DNA of 64,000 nucleotides from Microdochium bolleyi (GCA_001566295.1 KQ964258.1:62001-126000); one strand, 5' to 3'; positions 33,466 to 43,752 are shown, counted from the stretch's first letter. The notes: generated from the sequence alone by a model not told the origin. Numbers and translations are program-made.

Positions 33466-36291
33466 TCACCTCAAATTGAACAATCCCCTCGTCCTCCTCA
33501 GTCCCCTCTCCACGGTCCTCCCCATGATCTGTGTCGGCGGCACCGCATTCTCGCCTCTGAAATAACATCCCTCGCCATGTCCTTCCCTGTTGAACCGCCC
33601 CTCGACCACGATCCCGGACCAATCCGCGAGACACTCCCAGCAGAACTGCGCCGCGCACGCCGGACACGTCATGTGGAAGCAACCTTCACCCTTCTGCAGC
33701 GCAATCCCGCAGCGGAGGTTCGGGCACCGCTTCGTGTGCGCGTCGAGCCAGGACTTCGTCCTCAGCGGGTCTGGGTCGCCGCCGTGGTTGTCCCGCAGGG
33801 TGCGCGCCTGGGCGCAGGTCAGGCCGGTGTGCCAGGGTGTCTGGCAGGTGTAGCACATCGTGAAGCGGCAGGCGTGGCAGGTAATGCGGTTGTTGGTGTG
33901 GTCGGTCGGTCTCTGCGACTCTTGAAGGGATCGTTGGTGAGATATATCAGAGTCGACCCGTGCTGCTTCCGTGCGGACGATGTTGGCGGAGCTTGTTCGT
34001 GGCGGCAGTGGCAGAGGTGGCAACGATGAGACGGCTCTGTTCGTAGTACAATTCATCTGACAAGTCACTCTGTCCTCCTCCCGGTGTTGGCCTGGGCCAG
34101 CGGTAGGTATTGGAGGCAGCGGTCTCTCCGGCACTCCGTACACTGCCCCAGATTCGCAGCCAGGACGCAGACACCATCGGAAACCCGCATTGCCGCATAC
34201 CACGCCGAGCGTCATGAACCGGTCGTACCGCGAGAAGGTCTCGGGGCTAGAGAGCCGGCGGACCTCATCGAATGTCAGGACATGTTTGCTCCTGCCACGG
34301 GAACACGCTGGCAAGGGGCAGGAGATCCCACGCTCGGTGACACGGATGCCGAGGACATCTAGCTGCGCCCCAATGTACCTGTCCAGGCACGTCCTGCAAA
34401 CTTCGCCCTGTGCCGTTGATCTCCGTCCTTGGCCTGATGGAATGCTAGGGGAGCAGGCCGGCAGGATATGTGCTGGTGGGAAGGCAAATATCTGCCACGA
34501 CCAGTCGCCGGGATATCGAAGAATGGCTTCCCGCCAGGCATTGTCCCTTCTGCTGTGCTCATCTTCCGTGAGCCCCTGAGATGGTTGCTCCCCGGCATTG
34601 CGTTCTTGAAGACTGGGAGGGATGATGCCGGAAGCAAAGTCATGGTAAATCTCTGTGCAGATGATGCACTCTTTGTGCACGCGTGGTATCCGTAGTGAGT
34701 GCATGAACACGGGCAGGTAGATCCGCTGGGTGGTTGCGTGGGCGGCGCTCCCGTTGTCGCTACTCGTGCTGGTGGCTTTGCTCCCGAGGTAGTCAACGGC
34801 CACTCTTTCCACCCTGATATCCGTGTCCGCCGGCGATGTCGCAGTGGCATTGCTCAGGGGCGCGGTATTGTCACCATCGAACAGTGGCCAAGCACAGCCG
34901 AGCTTGACGAGCTTGTTGTGCATCCTCCGCGCGCGATGGACTTCTCTCTCCGTCGGTCGAGGTGTCAGTTTCCGCAGCGCAGTGCGCAGCCTCTCGGCTT
35001 GTTCGAGCATTCGCACAAGTGGTTCGATATCCGCAACCCCGAGGCAACTCTGCAATCTCGCCCGGATGTTCGAACAAGTCAGCGGCAGATCTGCACCACA
35101 GTCCGACAATGGACAGCGCAGCCAGCCACCGCCTTGTTCTCCTGCGTTATCAAGGGAAATGTCCCGCCACCATCCTTTTTGGATCACGTTGCAGAACGTC
35201 TCGCCCAGGCAGCCTCGGCATAGGTAGCTACCACAGCAGTCCATCGTCGTGCCCAAGGCTGGGCCAATGATGCCCTCAATGGTGTCTGCCGTGTCAGGTT
35301 CATGGGGTGTCCTGAACTGTGGTGTTGAGCAGACAGCACACATGGCCAGCATTGGCTCCTGCCGTGTTTCGAGAGTGGATAAATCGCGGCCGCCGTTTCG
35401 GGCGATGGCTTCAATAGCCTGTAGCAGCTCGCGCGTCTGACTGGGCGTCAGGGGCCGTTCGGAGCTGGTCGGCGTAGTTTCTCCGCTGACTGATGGCGTC
35501 GTCCGGCGACGTTGTTGCGCTGAGATGATCTTCTTCATGAGAACGTCGCGGAGTGTGACTGGTACGACTGGAATATCTTGGCGAGACCCAGTCTTGTTCT
35601 CCGGACTCGGGGCGCCAGTGTGACCACTCTTCTGACTTCTTGTCCTCGTGATTTCGATCAGCATGCCGAGCCCGTCGTTCCTCAAAGATAGTCTTCTCCT
35701 ATTGTTCCGCGGGCTGTTGATCGTGGTATCTCCTGATATTGCTCCCGCCAAGGCCAGCGAGGAATGGCATGATTTCCCAGCATAGTCTTGTCGCATTGGG
35801 GTGCTGCTATGCTGTGGCTGCGACACGCTGGCTGATGCGTAGCCTTGTCGTGTCTCCCGCGATAGATCACCAGTGTCGGAAGACTCGCCTCGAGCAACGT
35901 TTCGTGCGTCAGCTTCTCTCGGGCGTGGTCCCCCAGATGACACTGGTATTGATTGCAGGTCGCTGCCGTCGTCGCGGAGGGCCAAGGTGGACTTGGCTCG
36001 AAGGGTCACGATCCTGCCTATGGGATGACTGTCCCTGGGCGGGCTGTCGTCGGGAACAGGGCTCTCCGAGGTCGCTTCATAGCCTGTTCGTTTTGTTGCA
36101 TGATGCTTCCGTGCCCCCGGACCGTCGGTGCGGCGACGAGCTCGAGCCCGTTCGAGGCCCTCGGTGATCTTACACCACATCGAGTAGCGCCTTCCCCTTG
36201 TCGTAGCTAACGGTTGTGTCCGCGACAGGGCATGGTGCGGACTGTCTTGCTGGTCGCAGGACCATCTGGTTCCTGTTGAAAGTGACGCCAT
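33466..36291 (-). CDS. RBR (RING1-IBR-RING2) E3 ubiquitin ligase with extra zinc module
   Basis: Single exon, 941 aa from the ATG at 36291. Residues 1-310 are disordered, Ser/Arg-rich. A first Cys-rich module spans 316-416 (CAVC at 318-321, DCCGSYLCRGCLGETFC, RCPLSDCGADLPLTC). A second spans 541-715 (CIIC at 542-545, EVCRTCLDRYI, ISCPLPAC) and is the RING1; IBR cysteines follow at 707, 712, 744, 748, 805, 808, 813, 816 with His821 and Cys826. RING2 is at 852-890 (CPNLRCG and GCFHMTCPACAAQFCWEC); Cys871 matches the catalytic cysteine of HHARI-type ligases, which form a ubiquitin thioester. The IBR is split by a Pro/Ser/Arg-rich insertion of about 50 residues (755-800). The first module is extra to the canonical domain set. 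Substrate unknown. Confidence 0.9.
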   Translation of the reverse strand: MASLSTGTRWSCDQQDSPHHALSRTQPLATTRGRRYSMWCKITEGLERARARRRTDGPGARKHHATKRTGYEATSESPVPDDSPPRDSHPIGRIVTLRAKSTLALRDDGSDLQSIPVSSGGPRPREADARNVARGESSDTGDLSRETRQGYASASVSQPQHSSTPMRQDYAGKSCHSSLALAGAISGDTTINSPRNNRRRLSLRNDGLGMLIEITRTRSQKSGHTGAPSPENKTGSRQDIPVVPVTLRDVLMKKIISAQQRRRTTPSVSGETTPTSSERPLTPSQTRELLQAIEAIARNGGRDLSTLETRQEPMLAMCAVCSTPQFRTPHEPDTADTIEGIIGPALGTTMDCCGSYLCRGCLGETFCNVIQKGWWRDISLDNAGEQGGGWLRCPLSDCGADLPLTCSNIRARLQSCLGVADIEPLVRMLEQAERLRTALRKLTPRPTEREVHRARRMHNKLVKLGCAWPLFDGDNTAPLSNATATSPADTDIRVERVAVDYLGSKATSTSSDNGSAAHATTQRIYLPVFMHSLRIPRVHKECIICTEIYHDFASGIIPPSLQERNAGEQPSQGLTEDEHSRRDNAWREAILRYPGDWSWQIFAFPPAHILPACSPSIPSGQGRRSTAQGEVCRTCLDRYIGAQLDVLGIRVTERGISCPLPACSRGRSKHVLTFDEVRRLSSPETFSRYDRFMTLGVVCGNAGFRWCLRPGCESGAVYGVPERPLPPIPTAGPGQHREEDRVTCQMNCTTNRAVSSLPPLPLPPRTSSANIVRTEAARVDSDISHQRSLQESQRPTDHTNNRITCHACRFTMCYTCQTPWHTGLTCAQARTLRDNHGGDPDPLRTKSWLDAHTKRCPNLRCGIALQKGEGCFHMTCPACAAQFCWECLADWSGIVVEGRFNREGHGEGCYFRGENAVPPTQIMGRTVERGLRRTRGLFNLR

Positions 36292-37752
36292 GGCGGCGAA
36301 GGAATCTGCCGGGGCACGAGTTTTGGAGAGAAAGAGAAAGTCCGAGACCAAGATGGTGTCGATCAAGTCATGTTTGCTCCAACAATATTCGAGATTCGGT
36401 TTGCTGTCGAGGCGGAACAACTGCAAGGGATCATCCGGTCCACTGACACCTCATGCAAACAAGTTATATGCCAGGTCAAGCTCGAGAAGCTCGGTAGGAA
36501 GAAGGTCGAAGCCACAGGCACACGGAAGAATGAACAGGAGCTTGGAGCTTCACTCTGACGTCGAGGCTTTTGCGGGCTGAGGCACACATTTCCACTAGCC
36601 TGGGTCCGTCTGCATCTGCCTCCTCTTCTCCTCCACGCCTGAAACGGTGCGGTGGGCAGACAAGGCCATGCTGCATTTGCCCAGTGTCGAGGATAGCCTT
36701 CCCACTTCTGGTCACTTCTAGCGTCGAAAGGCCCAGCCCACAGGTAAGTTCATCGGAGCCCACGCGCGCCACACATGGTATGATGACTCGGGGTTGACCT
36801 GGAAGGCCATGGACCAGGACCCTCTTGGAAGCAGACGTGGCGGCTCTTCCGCTCCATTGGTCTGAACTAACGCGCTCGCTTCCTGATCGGCTCATGACCT
36901 CCGGTCTGTCCGGCTCCAGCCGGGTGGGGAGGGATGTCTCACTTGAGTCGGCGACCGCTGGCCCATTGCCATTGGACTTTTGAGTTCGTGGGCTGGTCGA
37001 GACCTGACACATAACTTACACCACAGACCGAGACGAGCCGATGAAGTTGACGAGATGCGTCTTGTGTTTATAGCAAGTCTCGGATATGCGCATGGCTGCC
37101 GACAAGAGTCCCCTTCGCAGTGGCAAGGAAGTAGACGCATTTGGGTCCGACTCTGCTCCTTTCCACATCCGCTCTAGTCCTCCTGTGAGCGTGCGGCAGT
37201 GGAAACTCTAAAGCCACGACACCGTTCGAGGTAGACGCCACGCACAGCCCCACGGCCCCGGCGCGGGGATCTCCCGACCCGAAATGTAACGGTGAGACGC
37301 GCTCTAGGATCAGTAGCTGCTGTGCTGGCTGGCAAGACCGATGGGAAGCACTATGGCAAAGCCTGTGCTTAAGATCGAGAAAAGATCCGTGCCAATACTT
37401 TTAAGCCATTCAAAGCTGACGTAAAGGGGTAATACAAATACCGCGGAAGAATATAAGGACACAGCTCGGGAAGGCGTCGTATCCACTCAATATTCCGTTG
37501 ACTACTGCGGGACAGATGCTGTCGTTCGGGGATGACCCTGCTCGGCATGTGTCCGAGGGGGGCCATGCATGTCACCATCGCGGTTCCTTGAGAAGACAAG
37601 TATAGGTTGCTCATCATCGGACACTTGCAATTCAAGACAACTGCCGTTAGGGGAGTGGTTCTCTTCACTACAGTAGAACTGTATTTTCATGACAAGTACA
37701 GCCTCTTCCACCAGACTGGCACCCCAATAAGGACAAGATACAGAGACGGCCA
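36292..37752. other. Intergenic region upstream of RBR, downstream of pectinesterase
   Basis: Holds the RBR promoter and leader and the pectinesterase 3' UTR. The minus-strand frame 36476-37012 (178 codons) is open but has no recognisable sequence and no splice partners, so no gene is called. Confidence 0.55.
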
Positions 37753-38745
37753 CTACGACATGTAAGAAGCATCATACCACGCCGCACTCGCGTAGCTCCC
37801 ACCGAGCACCTCGCCCAGCGACACGGCGGCGCTGTTCTTCTTTGTCCACGACGCCCTGCTGCCCGACGCTCCGGCTCCCGTGTTGCCGAACTCGCGGTAC
37901 ACTACCTTGGACACGTCCTGGCTGGACGTCCACTTCTGCCACCCGGCGCCATTGATGACATTGCTCATCGCCGTGTTCTGGAACACGACGCGCGCATAGT
38001 CCCGCCAGGGGCGGCCCAGGTAGTAGCTGCCCGCGGCGACGTTCTGCCCGTCCGCGGCGCGGATGTCGCACCGGTTGAAGGCGTAGTAGCTCGGGTTGCT
38101 GTCCGAGTCGCGGCCGTTGGCGGTGACGATGCCCGTCTGCCGAGCGACGGCGCGCAGGTCGCACCGCTCGAACCACGCGCGCGCCTGCTGCCCGAAGATG
38201 AAGTCGGTCGCGCCGACAATGCGCGTTCGCGCGTACACCTGGTTGCCGGACTGCGCCAGCAGCGTGTCCTGGTACCCCTCGAGCGAGCAGCCGTAGTACC
38301 CGCTGTCGGCGTACGCGCTGACTGCGACGGCCTGGCTGCCCTCGCCGTAGGTGTTGCGCACGACGACGTTGTAGAGCTTGAACCCGTTGGCCTTGACGCG
38401 TAGGGTGGCCGTCTCGTCGTTGCCGATGCCGTCGGCCTGGGACTTGCGGCCCGTGATGATGACCTGGTTCGCGCCGTACGACGAGGTGTCAGTCGTGTAG
38501 CCGTAGATGGTGAGTTGCGAGGCCCGCGACGTCACAAGCACCTGCTCGTTGTAGGTGCCCGGGTTGACAAAGATGCACTGCTTCCCGCCGGCCGAGGTGG
38601 ACAGCGAGTTGATAGCGCCCTGGATCGTGCTAAACTGCCCGCCGCTCTTGGCTACGTTGAGACAGCCAGCCGGCGGCGAGGTGCGGCCAGCGGCGAGGAC
38701 CGAGGTGGCCAGACCCAGGAGGGTGGTGGCGATGGAGGACTTCAT
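37753..38745 (-). CDS. Pectin methylesterase, family CE8, secreted
   Basis: Single exon, 330 aa, using the ATG at 38745 that opens a good signal peptide (residues 1-19, ending VLAAG). The CE8 beta-helix fold is supported by GGQFSTIQGAINSL near 35-48, the GxYxE-type NPGTYNEQVLV, and the catalytic set: Gln138 in SQAVAVSAYAD, Asp160 in GYQDTLLA, Asp181 in GATDFIFGQ and Arg245 in YLGRPWRDY. Asp160 and Asp181 are the expected acid and nucleophile. The enzyme removes methyl esters from homogalacturonan so polygalacturonases and pectate lyases can cut it. No carbohydrate-binding module. A TATA box lies 140 bp upstream. The AA9 gene is the next upstream gene on the same strand, though the two have separate promoters. 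Confidence 0.95.
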   Translation of the reverse strand: MKSSIATTLLGLATSVLAAGRTSPPAGCLNVAKSGGQFSTIQGAINSLSTSAGGKQCIFVNPGTYNEQVLVTSRASQLTIYGYTTDTSSYGANQVIITGRKSQADGIGNDETATLRVKANGFKLYNVVVRNTYGEGSQAVAVSAYADSGYYGCSLEGYQDTLLAQSGNQVYARTRIVGATDFIFGQQARAWFERCDLRAVARQTGIVTANGRDSDSNPSYYAFNRCDIRAADGQNVAAGSYYLGRPWRDYARVVFQNTAMSNVINGAGWQKWTSSQDVSKVVYREFGNTGAGASGSRASWTKKNSAAVSLGEVLGGSYASAAWYDASYMS

Positions 38746-39885
38746 GGCTGATGACAGAGTAGTAGGCGTGTCAGTAGGACGAGACAAGGGAGTGCCTGTG
38801 TCGGGAGCCAAGGCAGTCAAGACTCTACCCTACTCGCTTGGTCTGCTAGCTCCGGGGGGGTTGTCGGACGGAGATATGCGTGGCTTATTATAGTCTGAGT
38901 TGTCCCTGGTCTATAGTCAAGGGCTCGGGACAGTGACTGGTGGGATTCGCGGGCTATCCTGTGTCTCTGCCCAGAAGCTGAGGGTGCCACAAACAATATG
39001 TCTCTCCGCACCTCGTGCTGCACGACTCGGACGCAGGCAGGCAGACCGCTTCCCCGGACTTGTCTATACATCGGCACCCCACAAAGACCAGGGAGATGGC
39101 AAGCATCGAGGCCCAGAGCTTGGTCTACCGCTGACACCTGCCTGGCTATGGCCCCTAGTCTAGCACGATGCCGAGAGTGCTTGTTCGTGGAAAGTCTGGA
39201 GGTCCAATGTCCACAGTCCACTTTGCTACCCCACGATCTCGTGTCGGCAGGGATGTTCCCCAGGTCCTGCCCGCCGGTGGCTGTCGTGATTGGCGGAAGA
39301 ACTGCATGGTACCCCCGGCGACGACCCGTTGAGGAAATTCGGAGGATGCACCGTGCTGTCCTCCGCAGGTATAGTAGGGGCGACCCTCGAGATAGAACGG
39401 TGCCGTGCAGATAGCCGATGGGTCTCGGTTTTTCCGACGATCAGGTGACACGAGGATTTATTCGGCTCTTGTAGATTGCAATGAAGGTGCCCCTGTCTAT
39501 TGTGTTTTTGTCTGCACGAGCGATTTGGTGACATGTTTATTCTGCCGGGCTGGTATTCTGCCGTTTCGGCGATTCTTATTTGCTGTTGGGATGTGCTCCT
39601 TCTTCGTGGTCATGTAGGTAAATCTATCGACTGATTATAGAGCCAAGTTCTTTACATTGAGTCACGTTGGTGATGCCAAGGCCGTAAGCCGGAGTTTTTC
39701 AAGTGTCCAATAACGCCATCGTCCTCCGGGAAATGCATAGTTTATCGTGAACAATGCTCTTTATGAGATGAGCCCAGGTGGACCCGTCCATGTGCCTCTG
39801 CCATCTATTTACTTTTTATTTTCCCCCGACACAGCCATGGGCTCGCCTTCGCCTGGGTCGATCTCATCCCGAGTAAATCCCCTTT
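38746..39885. other. Intergenic region between pectinesterase and AA9 genes
   Basis: Holds the pectinesterase promoter (TATA at 38885-38892) and, near 39620-39885, an AT-richer AA9 3' UTR. No gene seen. Confidence 0.6.
38885..38892 (-). promoter_or_regulatory. Probable TATA box of the pectinesterase gene
   Basis: Reads tataataa on the minus strand, about 140 bp upstream of the start codon. Position and sequence are consistent with a core promoter; not proven. Confidence 0.5.
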
Positions 39886-41058
39886 TCAAACCCCATCCGC
39901 CGTGACCGGCGTCCCTGGTCCTGTCGGCAGCGGATGCGACAGCTCGACCTTCTTCCCCGCCAGCGCGAGCGCGGGCCCAGGGATCCTGTACGCCCTCTCC
40001 GCCGCACGCGCTGCCGCCGCCGTCGCATCGTCACCACCCGTAGCAGCAAACGGAGCGTAGATATCAAGCTCGAAACTCGGCTCGTCCCGGCCTTTCGCCG
40101 CGTACAGATCCCGCCCCGGCACGCCCTTGGGGAGGACATACTCCCCACCCTCGCCGGTCCCCTTTGTCGCCGACGTGGCACTGGTGACGAGCAGGTTCAG
40201 ACACTGCGGATACGCCTGCGCGCCGATCGGCAGCGAGGCGTTGTGCAGCGCGATGATCTCGTGGCGCAGCACGTAAAATCCAGGCCGCAACCGGTCCGGG
40301 ATCGAGACGACCCACGAGTTGTTGTTGGCGATGAGCAGGTCGGAGCCCCACCTCATCTCGGCGAGGTTTGTTGGGGCAGCGGCCGGACCCTCGTCCTGCG
40401 GCGATGATGACGATGACGATGACGATGACGATGGGCTGGCATCGGTGCCGTTGGTGGCCTCGGGAGCGATGAGCCCGACCTCTTCGATCTTGAAGAACTC
40501 GAGCTCCGACTGGGGCACGGCCTCGCAGCCCCTTACGAGGGCCGTGGTGCCGTTGTTGTTGTTCTCGGCACTAGCGGATGTGCCGTTGTGGTCTCCGCAG
40601 AAGGCGAGGTAGCTCATCACGGGGCCCTTGTGCCCTTCGGGCCAGCCGTTCCACTGGACGTGCACGACGCCGCCGGCCTCGACGGGAGCATGGTACGGCG
40701 AGGCCTTGGAGCCGCGGTGGCAGATAATCTCGAGATGATCTCCAGCGCTGGCCGCGGAACCAGAGGAGGAGGAGGAAGATGCGGAGAAACCGGTCTGGTT
40801 GACGTAGCCCTGGTCGAAGGCGGTCGTGGACCAGCCGACCTGCTCGCCCCCTGCGGGGGCGCCACCAGGGATCGGGGCGAAGCCGTGGTACGCGAGGCCG
40901 TTGATGGAGATGCTCGAGACGAAGCTGTGCGCGGAGGCTCCCGGCAGGAGGGACGAGGGGCCGTTGAGGACGATGGCGGTCGCCAGGAGACAAGACCGGA
41001 GTGAGGTCCTAGGGGAGACACGGCCGCGCTGGCGTGCAGACGGGGAAGGGGACGACAT
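39886..41058 (-). CDS. AA9 lytic polysaccharide monooxygenase, secreted
   Basis: Single exon, 390 aa, ATG at 41058. The signal peptide has a long basic start (about 43 residues) and ends GASA before His44, the required N-terminal copper histidine. The second copper ligand is His143 in EGHKGPVMSY, and the axial Tyr is Tyr283 in GAQAYPQC. Other AA9 landmarks: GDHLEIICH near 107-114, VVHVQWNGWP, ELEFFKIEEVGLI and RPGFYVLRHEIIALH. It is larger than most AA9 (mature part about 347 vs about 230 aa) because of a Ser-rich loop at 92-105, a Ser tract at 208-219 coded by a microsatellite, and a C-terminal extension of about 95 residues lacking a CBM1. Oxidative cleavage of cellulose or hemicellulose is the family activity; C1 or C4 preference cannot be judged. 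Confidence 0.93.
   Translation of the reverse strand: MSSPSPSARQRGRVSPRTSLRSCLLATAIVLNGPSSLLPGASAHSFVSSISINGLAYHGFAPIPGGAPAGGEQVGWSTTAFDQGYVNQTGFSASSSSSSGSAASAGDHLEIICHRGSKASPYHAPVEAGGVVHVQWNGWPEGHKGPVMSYLAFCGDHNGTSASAENNNNGTTALVRGCEAVPQSELEFFKIEEVGLIAPEATNGTDASPSSSSSSSSSSPQDEGPAAAPTNLAEMRWGSDLLIANNNSWVVSIPDRLRPGFYVLRHEIIALHNASLPIGAQAYPQCLNLLVTSATSATKGTGEGGEYVLPKGVPGRDLYAAKGRDEPSFELDIYAPFAATGGDDATAAAARAAERAYRIPGPALALAGKKVELSHPLPTGPGTPVTADGV
40402..40433 (+). repeat. GATGAC hexanucleotide repeat, coding
   Basis: Tandem GAC-GAT units that encode, on the minus strand, the run of serines in the middle of the AA9 protein. The tract is probably length-variable. Confidence 0.85.
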
Positions 41059-41156
41059 CTCGCTCGTGTGTGGAAGCAGCTGCAGCACAGTTCCCAGAGA
41101 CAGGATGAGCTCCTCGGAATCATTTATGCCAGACGGGAAACAGCCACGCTGACTTC

Positions 41157-41162
41157 TATATA
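41157..41162 (-). promoter_or_regulatory. Probable TATA box of the AA9 gene
   Basis: tatata on the minus strand, about 100 bp upstream of the AA9 start codon. Spacing fits a core promoter. Confidence 0.55.
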
Positions 41163-41551
41163 CATCAACTGCGACCCCGGGTTGGAGCACAGTCCCCAAC
41201 GCTCGAAACATCCACTCATCTCCAACTGCCTGCTGGTCATAGCATTGCAGAATATACCTCAGACGCAAGCAGTCCCGCCCGGCCCTGAATTCCATTGGGA
41301 CGACTGCCCGCGTGCGGATGGTTCCGTGGGATCCATCTCAAGTTCTGTCACGCCCACATGGAAGAGTTCACATGTATGGCAAGATCAGCGTTGCGCGGCG
41401 GGCCGGTCCACAGATTGTTTGCGGGTATCACAATGTGCGCTGCGGGTCTGTTGTTTGGAGTATCAGCCTGTCTAGGAAAAACAGCGATATCCCGAGTGAG
41501 ATGAACAGCAGGTTGCCTGTATGTCCCGGGGCATTGACAGACTCTGAGCAC

Positions 41552-41572
41552 TTTTTTTTTTTTTTTTTTTTT
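41552..41572 (+). repeat. Mononucleotide T tract (21 T)
   Basis: Uninterrupted run of 21 T about 500 bp upstream of the AA9 start. On the minus strand this is poly-A, so a retrotransposed sequence end or a nucleosome-depleting element are both possible; no target-site duplication was identified. Confidence 0.9.
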
Positions 41573-42516
41573 GGAGTCAGCAGTGGCGGTCCTGCCAGAC
41601 AGTCAGTCACTAGTCACATACTGCATCACAATGTGACCTATTCATATCGTCCTCGACGCTCGCGAGTTTCTTGCGCGGGCGCGGGCGCAAACCCCCTGGG
41701 ACACGTCAGCTCAGCAATAAGCATAAAACATCCCCACACGCAGCCAAGCCAGCCAGCCGAATCTGGATCCCTGGTGGCGATCGCGGCCCTGCCTTCCGCA
41801 ACGCAACCTCATCAGGAAATTCTGCTGTTGTGATTTGCAGTGCTCCCATAAGCGAGACGTGGCACTCTTGTCTCCCGTCTTGGCCTGTGATGGGTACCTG
41901 CAGCGGCGGCAATGACCGATGTGGCGTTCTCGACCGCAGTGCCCCGGCCCTGAAAGGACCCAGGGGAAATCTAGCACGCCGGGGGAAAGACACAAAATCA
42001 CGAATACCAAGAACGCAGCAGCTTCCCTCTGATCCCTCCCATAATCGGCAGCACCCGCGCCTTGTTTCAAGCTGCGGAGGCACCGGCTCCGTCACCCACT
42101 CCCCGGGGCGGAAGCGGCCCCGCCGTGATCCGACTGTGGGGCTTCCCCTTCGGGCCGCTGGGCACTCCCGGCCGAAACACGACAGGACAATCTGGAGAAA
42201 ACAGGCTCGTTTAGGTACGACGGCTCATCTGCCTGGGCTGCACGTGCATATCACAGTGGCCGCAAAGTGCTTCTGGAAAGGCCTTGCCGCCGTCGCCTCG
42301 CTTGTGAAATCTCCATAAAGAGTAAATTAGGCATGTTGGACAACTTGAGACCCAAAACAGCAACAATGGACCGTGAAAAACAAGGGCCCCGGCACATATC
42401 TTGCTCGTCCTGACCCGTCATATCTGTGCGCCAGAAAGGGGCCATTCGTAATTGTACAAGATCGACGAATTTGCTTGAGCCATGGCCCTTGATTCCCACC
42501 CACGCTCCTCTCGCCG

Positions 42517-43752
42517 TCACCGCTGCCACCCAAACTCAAAAGGACACCCCATCCCGCTCTTCCCACTGCTCGCGTACTCCTCCAACGCAGCCGCCTGCCG
42601 TGCCACCGGCTCGCGCGACACCTTCTCCGTGCCCACCGGCCCGATCTCGTGCGGCAGGTACCCGCCTTTGCGCCACTGGTCACCGGGCACCTTACCGCGG
42701 CCGTACTTGAGCCACAGCGCGATGCGGTTGCGCCATGTGTCCGCCACATACCATGGCTCGAATCCGACGTACTCGGCGCTGCGGTAGTACCGCCCGTCCG
42801 CGCCCTGCCTTGCTAGCGGGTTCAGCGTGGCGAGCCTGGGGAGCGCGAGGTAGCGCAGATACAGCCTGCGGGCCGCAAAGAAACTGTCCTTGAGCGTCAC
42901 GGCCCAGGTTGGCGGGTCTGGGTATCCGATGGCCCTGCGGACGTGCGGCTCGTCGATGAACGAGCAGAATATGGCGCGAGCGAAGCCATGCAGGGGCTTC
43001 GGCAGGTCCCGCAAGAATACATCCACTGTGGCGTCCGTGACCATGCGGTTCTCGGGGATGTAGTACAGATGGGTCTTCTCGTACTCGGTCTTCCACTCCT
43101 TCAGCTCCTCGAGTGTGTCTGGGATCCCGCCGAAGCCCATCCGGTGCCCGATCTCGCGCCAGAATAGGAAATGCGCGACCTTCTCGAGCTGTGTGAGCGG
43201 CCGCCAGTTGTACCTCTCAATCCAGACGTGCGGCTCTAGGACGAACAGGGCCAGTGTGTGCACGTAGTCGCCCTCGAGGATACTGAAGCGGTGATGCATC
43301 CAGTTGAGCTTGGCCATCGCGAGCCGGCCGCGCTCACTGTCGAGGTCACCCGCCAGAAATTCGGTCAGCATGACGGCTGTGTCTTCGGCGCGCTTGCCCG
43401 CTTTCGTAGGGTCGCTGAGCTGTCTAGTCTTGACGAGCAGAGGGGTGCCCGTGGCGATGCCATAGCTTTTGATGAGTGCCCACTGTGTGCCGAAGCCGAA
43501 TAGAAAGGGTGTGTCATAGAGCAGGGAGAGCTGCATGATCTCCTGGGCCTGCTTGTAGTCGAGCTTGTACGGGTCGGCGAGGTAGGCTGCGTACTTGCGC
43601 TCCATCTGGTGCAGGGCGCGGAAACGCAGGCTCTGGACGAGCGCAAGGTAGGAGGCGACGGCCGTAGGGAGGATGATGTGCCATGGCAGGTTATGCCGGG
43701 CGTCGGTTAGCAATGGGAGGAGGCTCTGGTTGAAGCCCGAGAAGTCCATCAT
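42517..43752 (-). CDS. mpaB-like ER-bound oxygenase (rubber-oxygenase fold)
   Basis: Single exon, 411 aa, ATG at 43752 (a second ATG directly follows). The family is ER-bound oxygenase mpaB/rubber oxygenase, formerly DUF2236. A probable membrane helix lies at about 23-46 (WHIILPTAVASYLALVQSL). The all-helical catalytic region includes YDTPFLFGFGTQWAL, MHHRFSILEGDYVHTLALF, FWREIGHRMGFGGIP and GFARAIFCSFID. Histidines in MHHRF and DYVHT are candidates for heme contact. MpaB oxidatively cleaves the farnesyl chain in mycophenolic acid synthesis, but most fungal family members have unknown roles, and no mpa-type PKS or prenyltransferase is present here. The C-terminus is basic and Gly-rich. Confidence 0.85.
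   Translation of the reverse strand: MMDFSGFNQSLLPLLTDARHNLPWHIILPTAVASYLALVQSLRFRALHQMERKYAAYLADPYKLDYKQAQEIMQLSLLYDTPFLFGFGTQWALIKSYGIATGTPLLVKTRQLSDPTKAGKRAEDTAVMLTEFLAGDLDSERGRLAMAKLNWMHHRFSILEGDYVHTLALFVLEPHVWIERYNWRPLTQLEKVAHFLFWREIGHRMGFGGIPDTLEELKEWKTEYEKTHLYYIPENRMVTDATVDVFLRDLPKPLHGFARAIFCSFIDEPHVRRAIGYPDPPTWAVTLKDSFFAARRLYLRYLALPRLATLNPLARQGADGRYYRSAEYVGFEPWYVADTWRNRIALWLKYGRGKVPGDQWRKGGYLPHEIGPVGTEKVSREPVARQAAALEEYASSGKSGMGCPFEFGWQR

Larger units (their letters stand above)
41059..42516. other. Intergenic region: AA9 promoter and mpaB-like 3' flank
   Basis: 1.46 kb. Holds the AA9 TATA box at 41157-41162 and a 21-T homopolymer at 41552-41572. No coding sequence is convincing; 41671-42318 (+) is open but featureless. 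Confidence 0.6.

Noticed and set aside
36476..37012. 178-codon minus-strand frame between RBR and pectinesterase genes
   Set aside because: Opens in noncoding DNA, no recognisable sequence, no splice partners and no clear start context.
42517..43752. Mycophenolic-acid pathway gene
   Set aside because: Family membership alone does not show the pathway; none of the other mpa genes occurs nearby.
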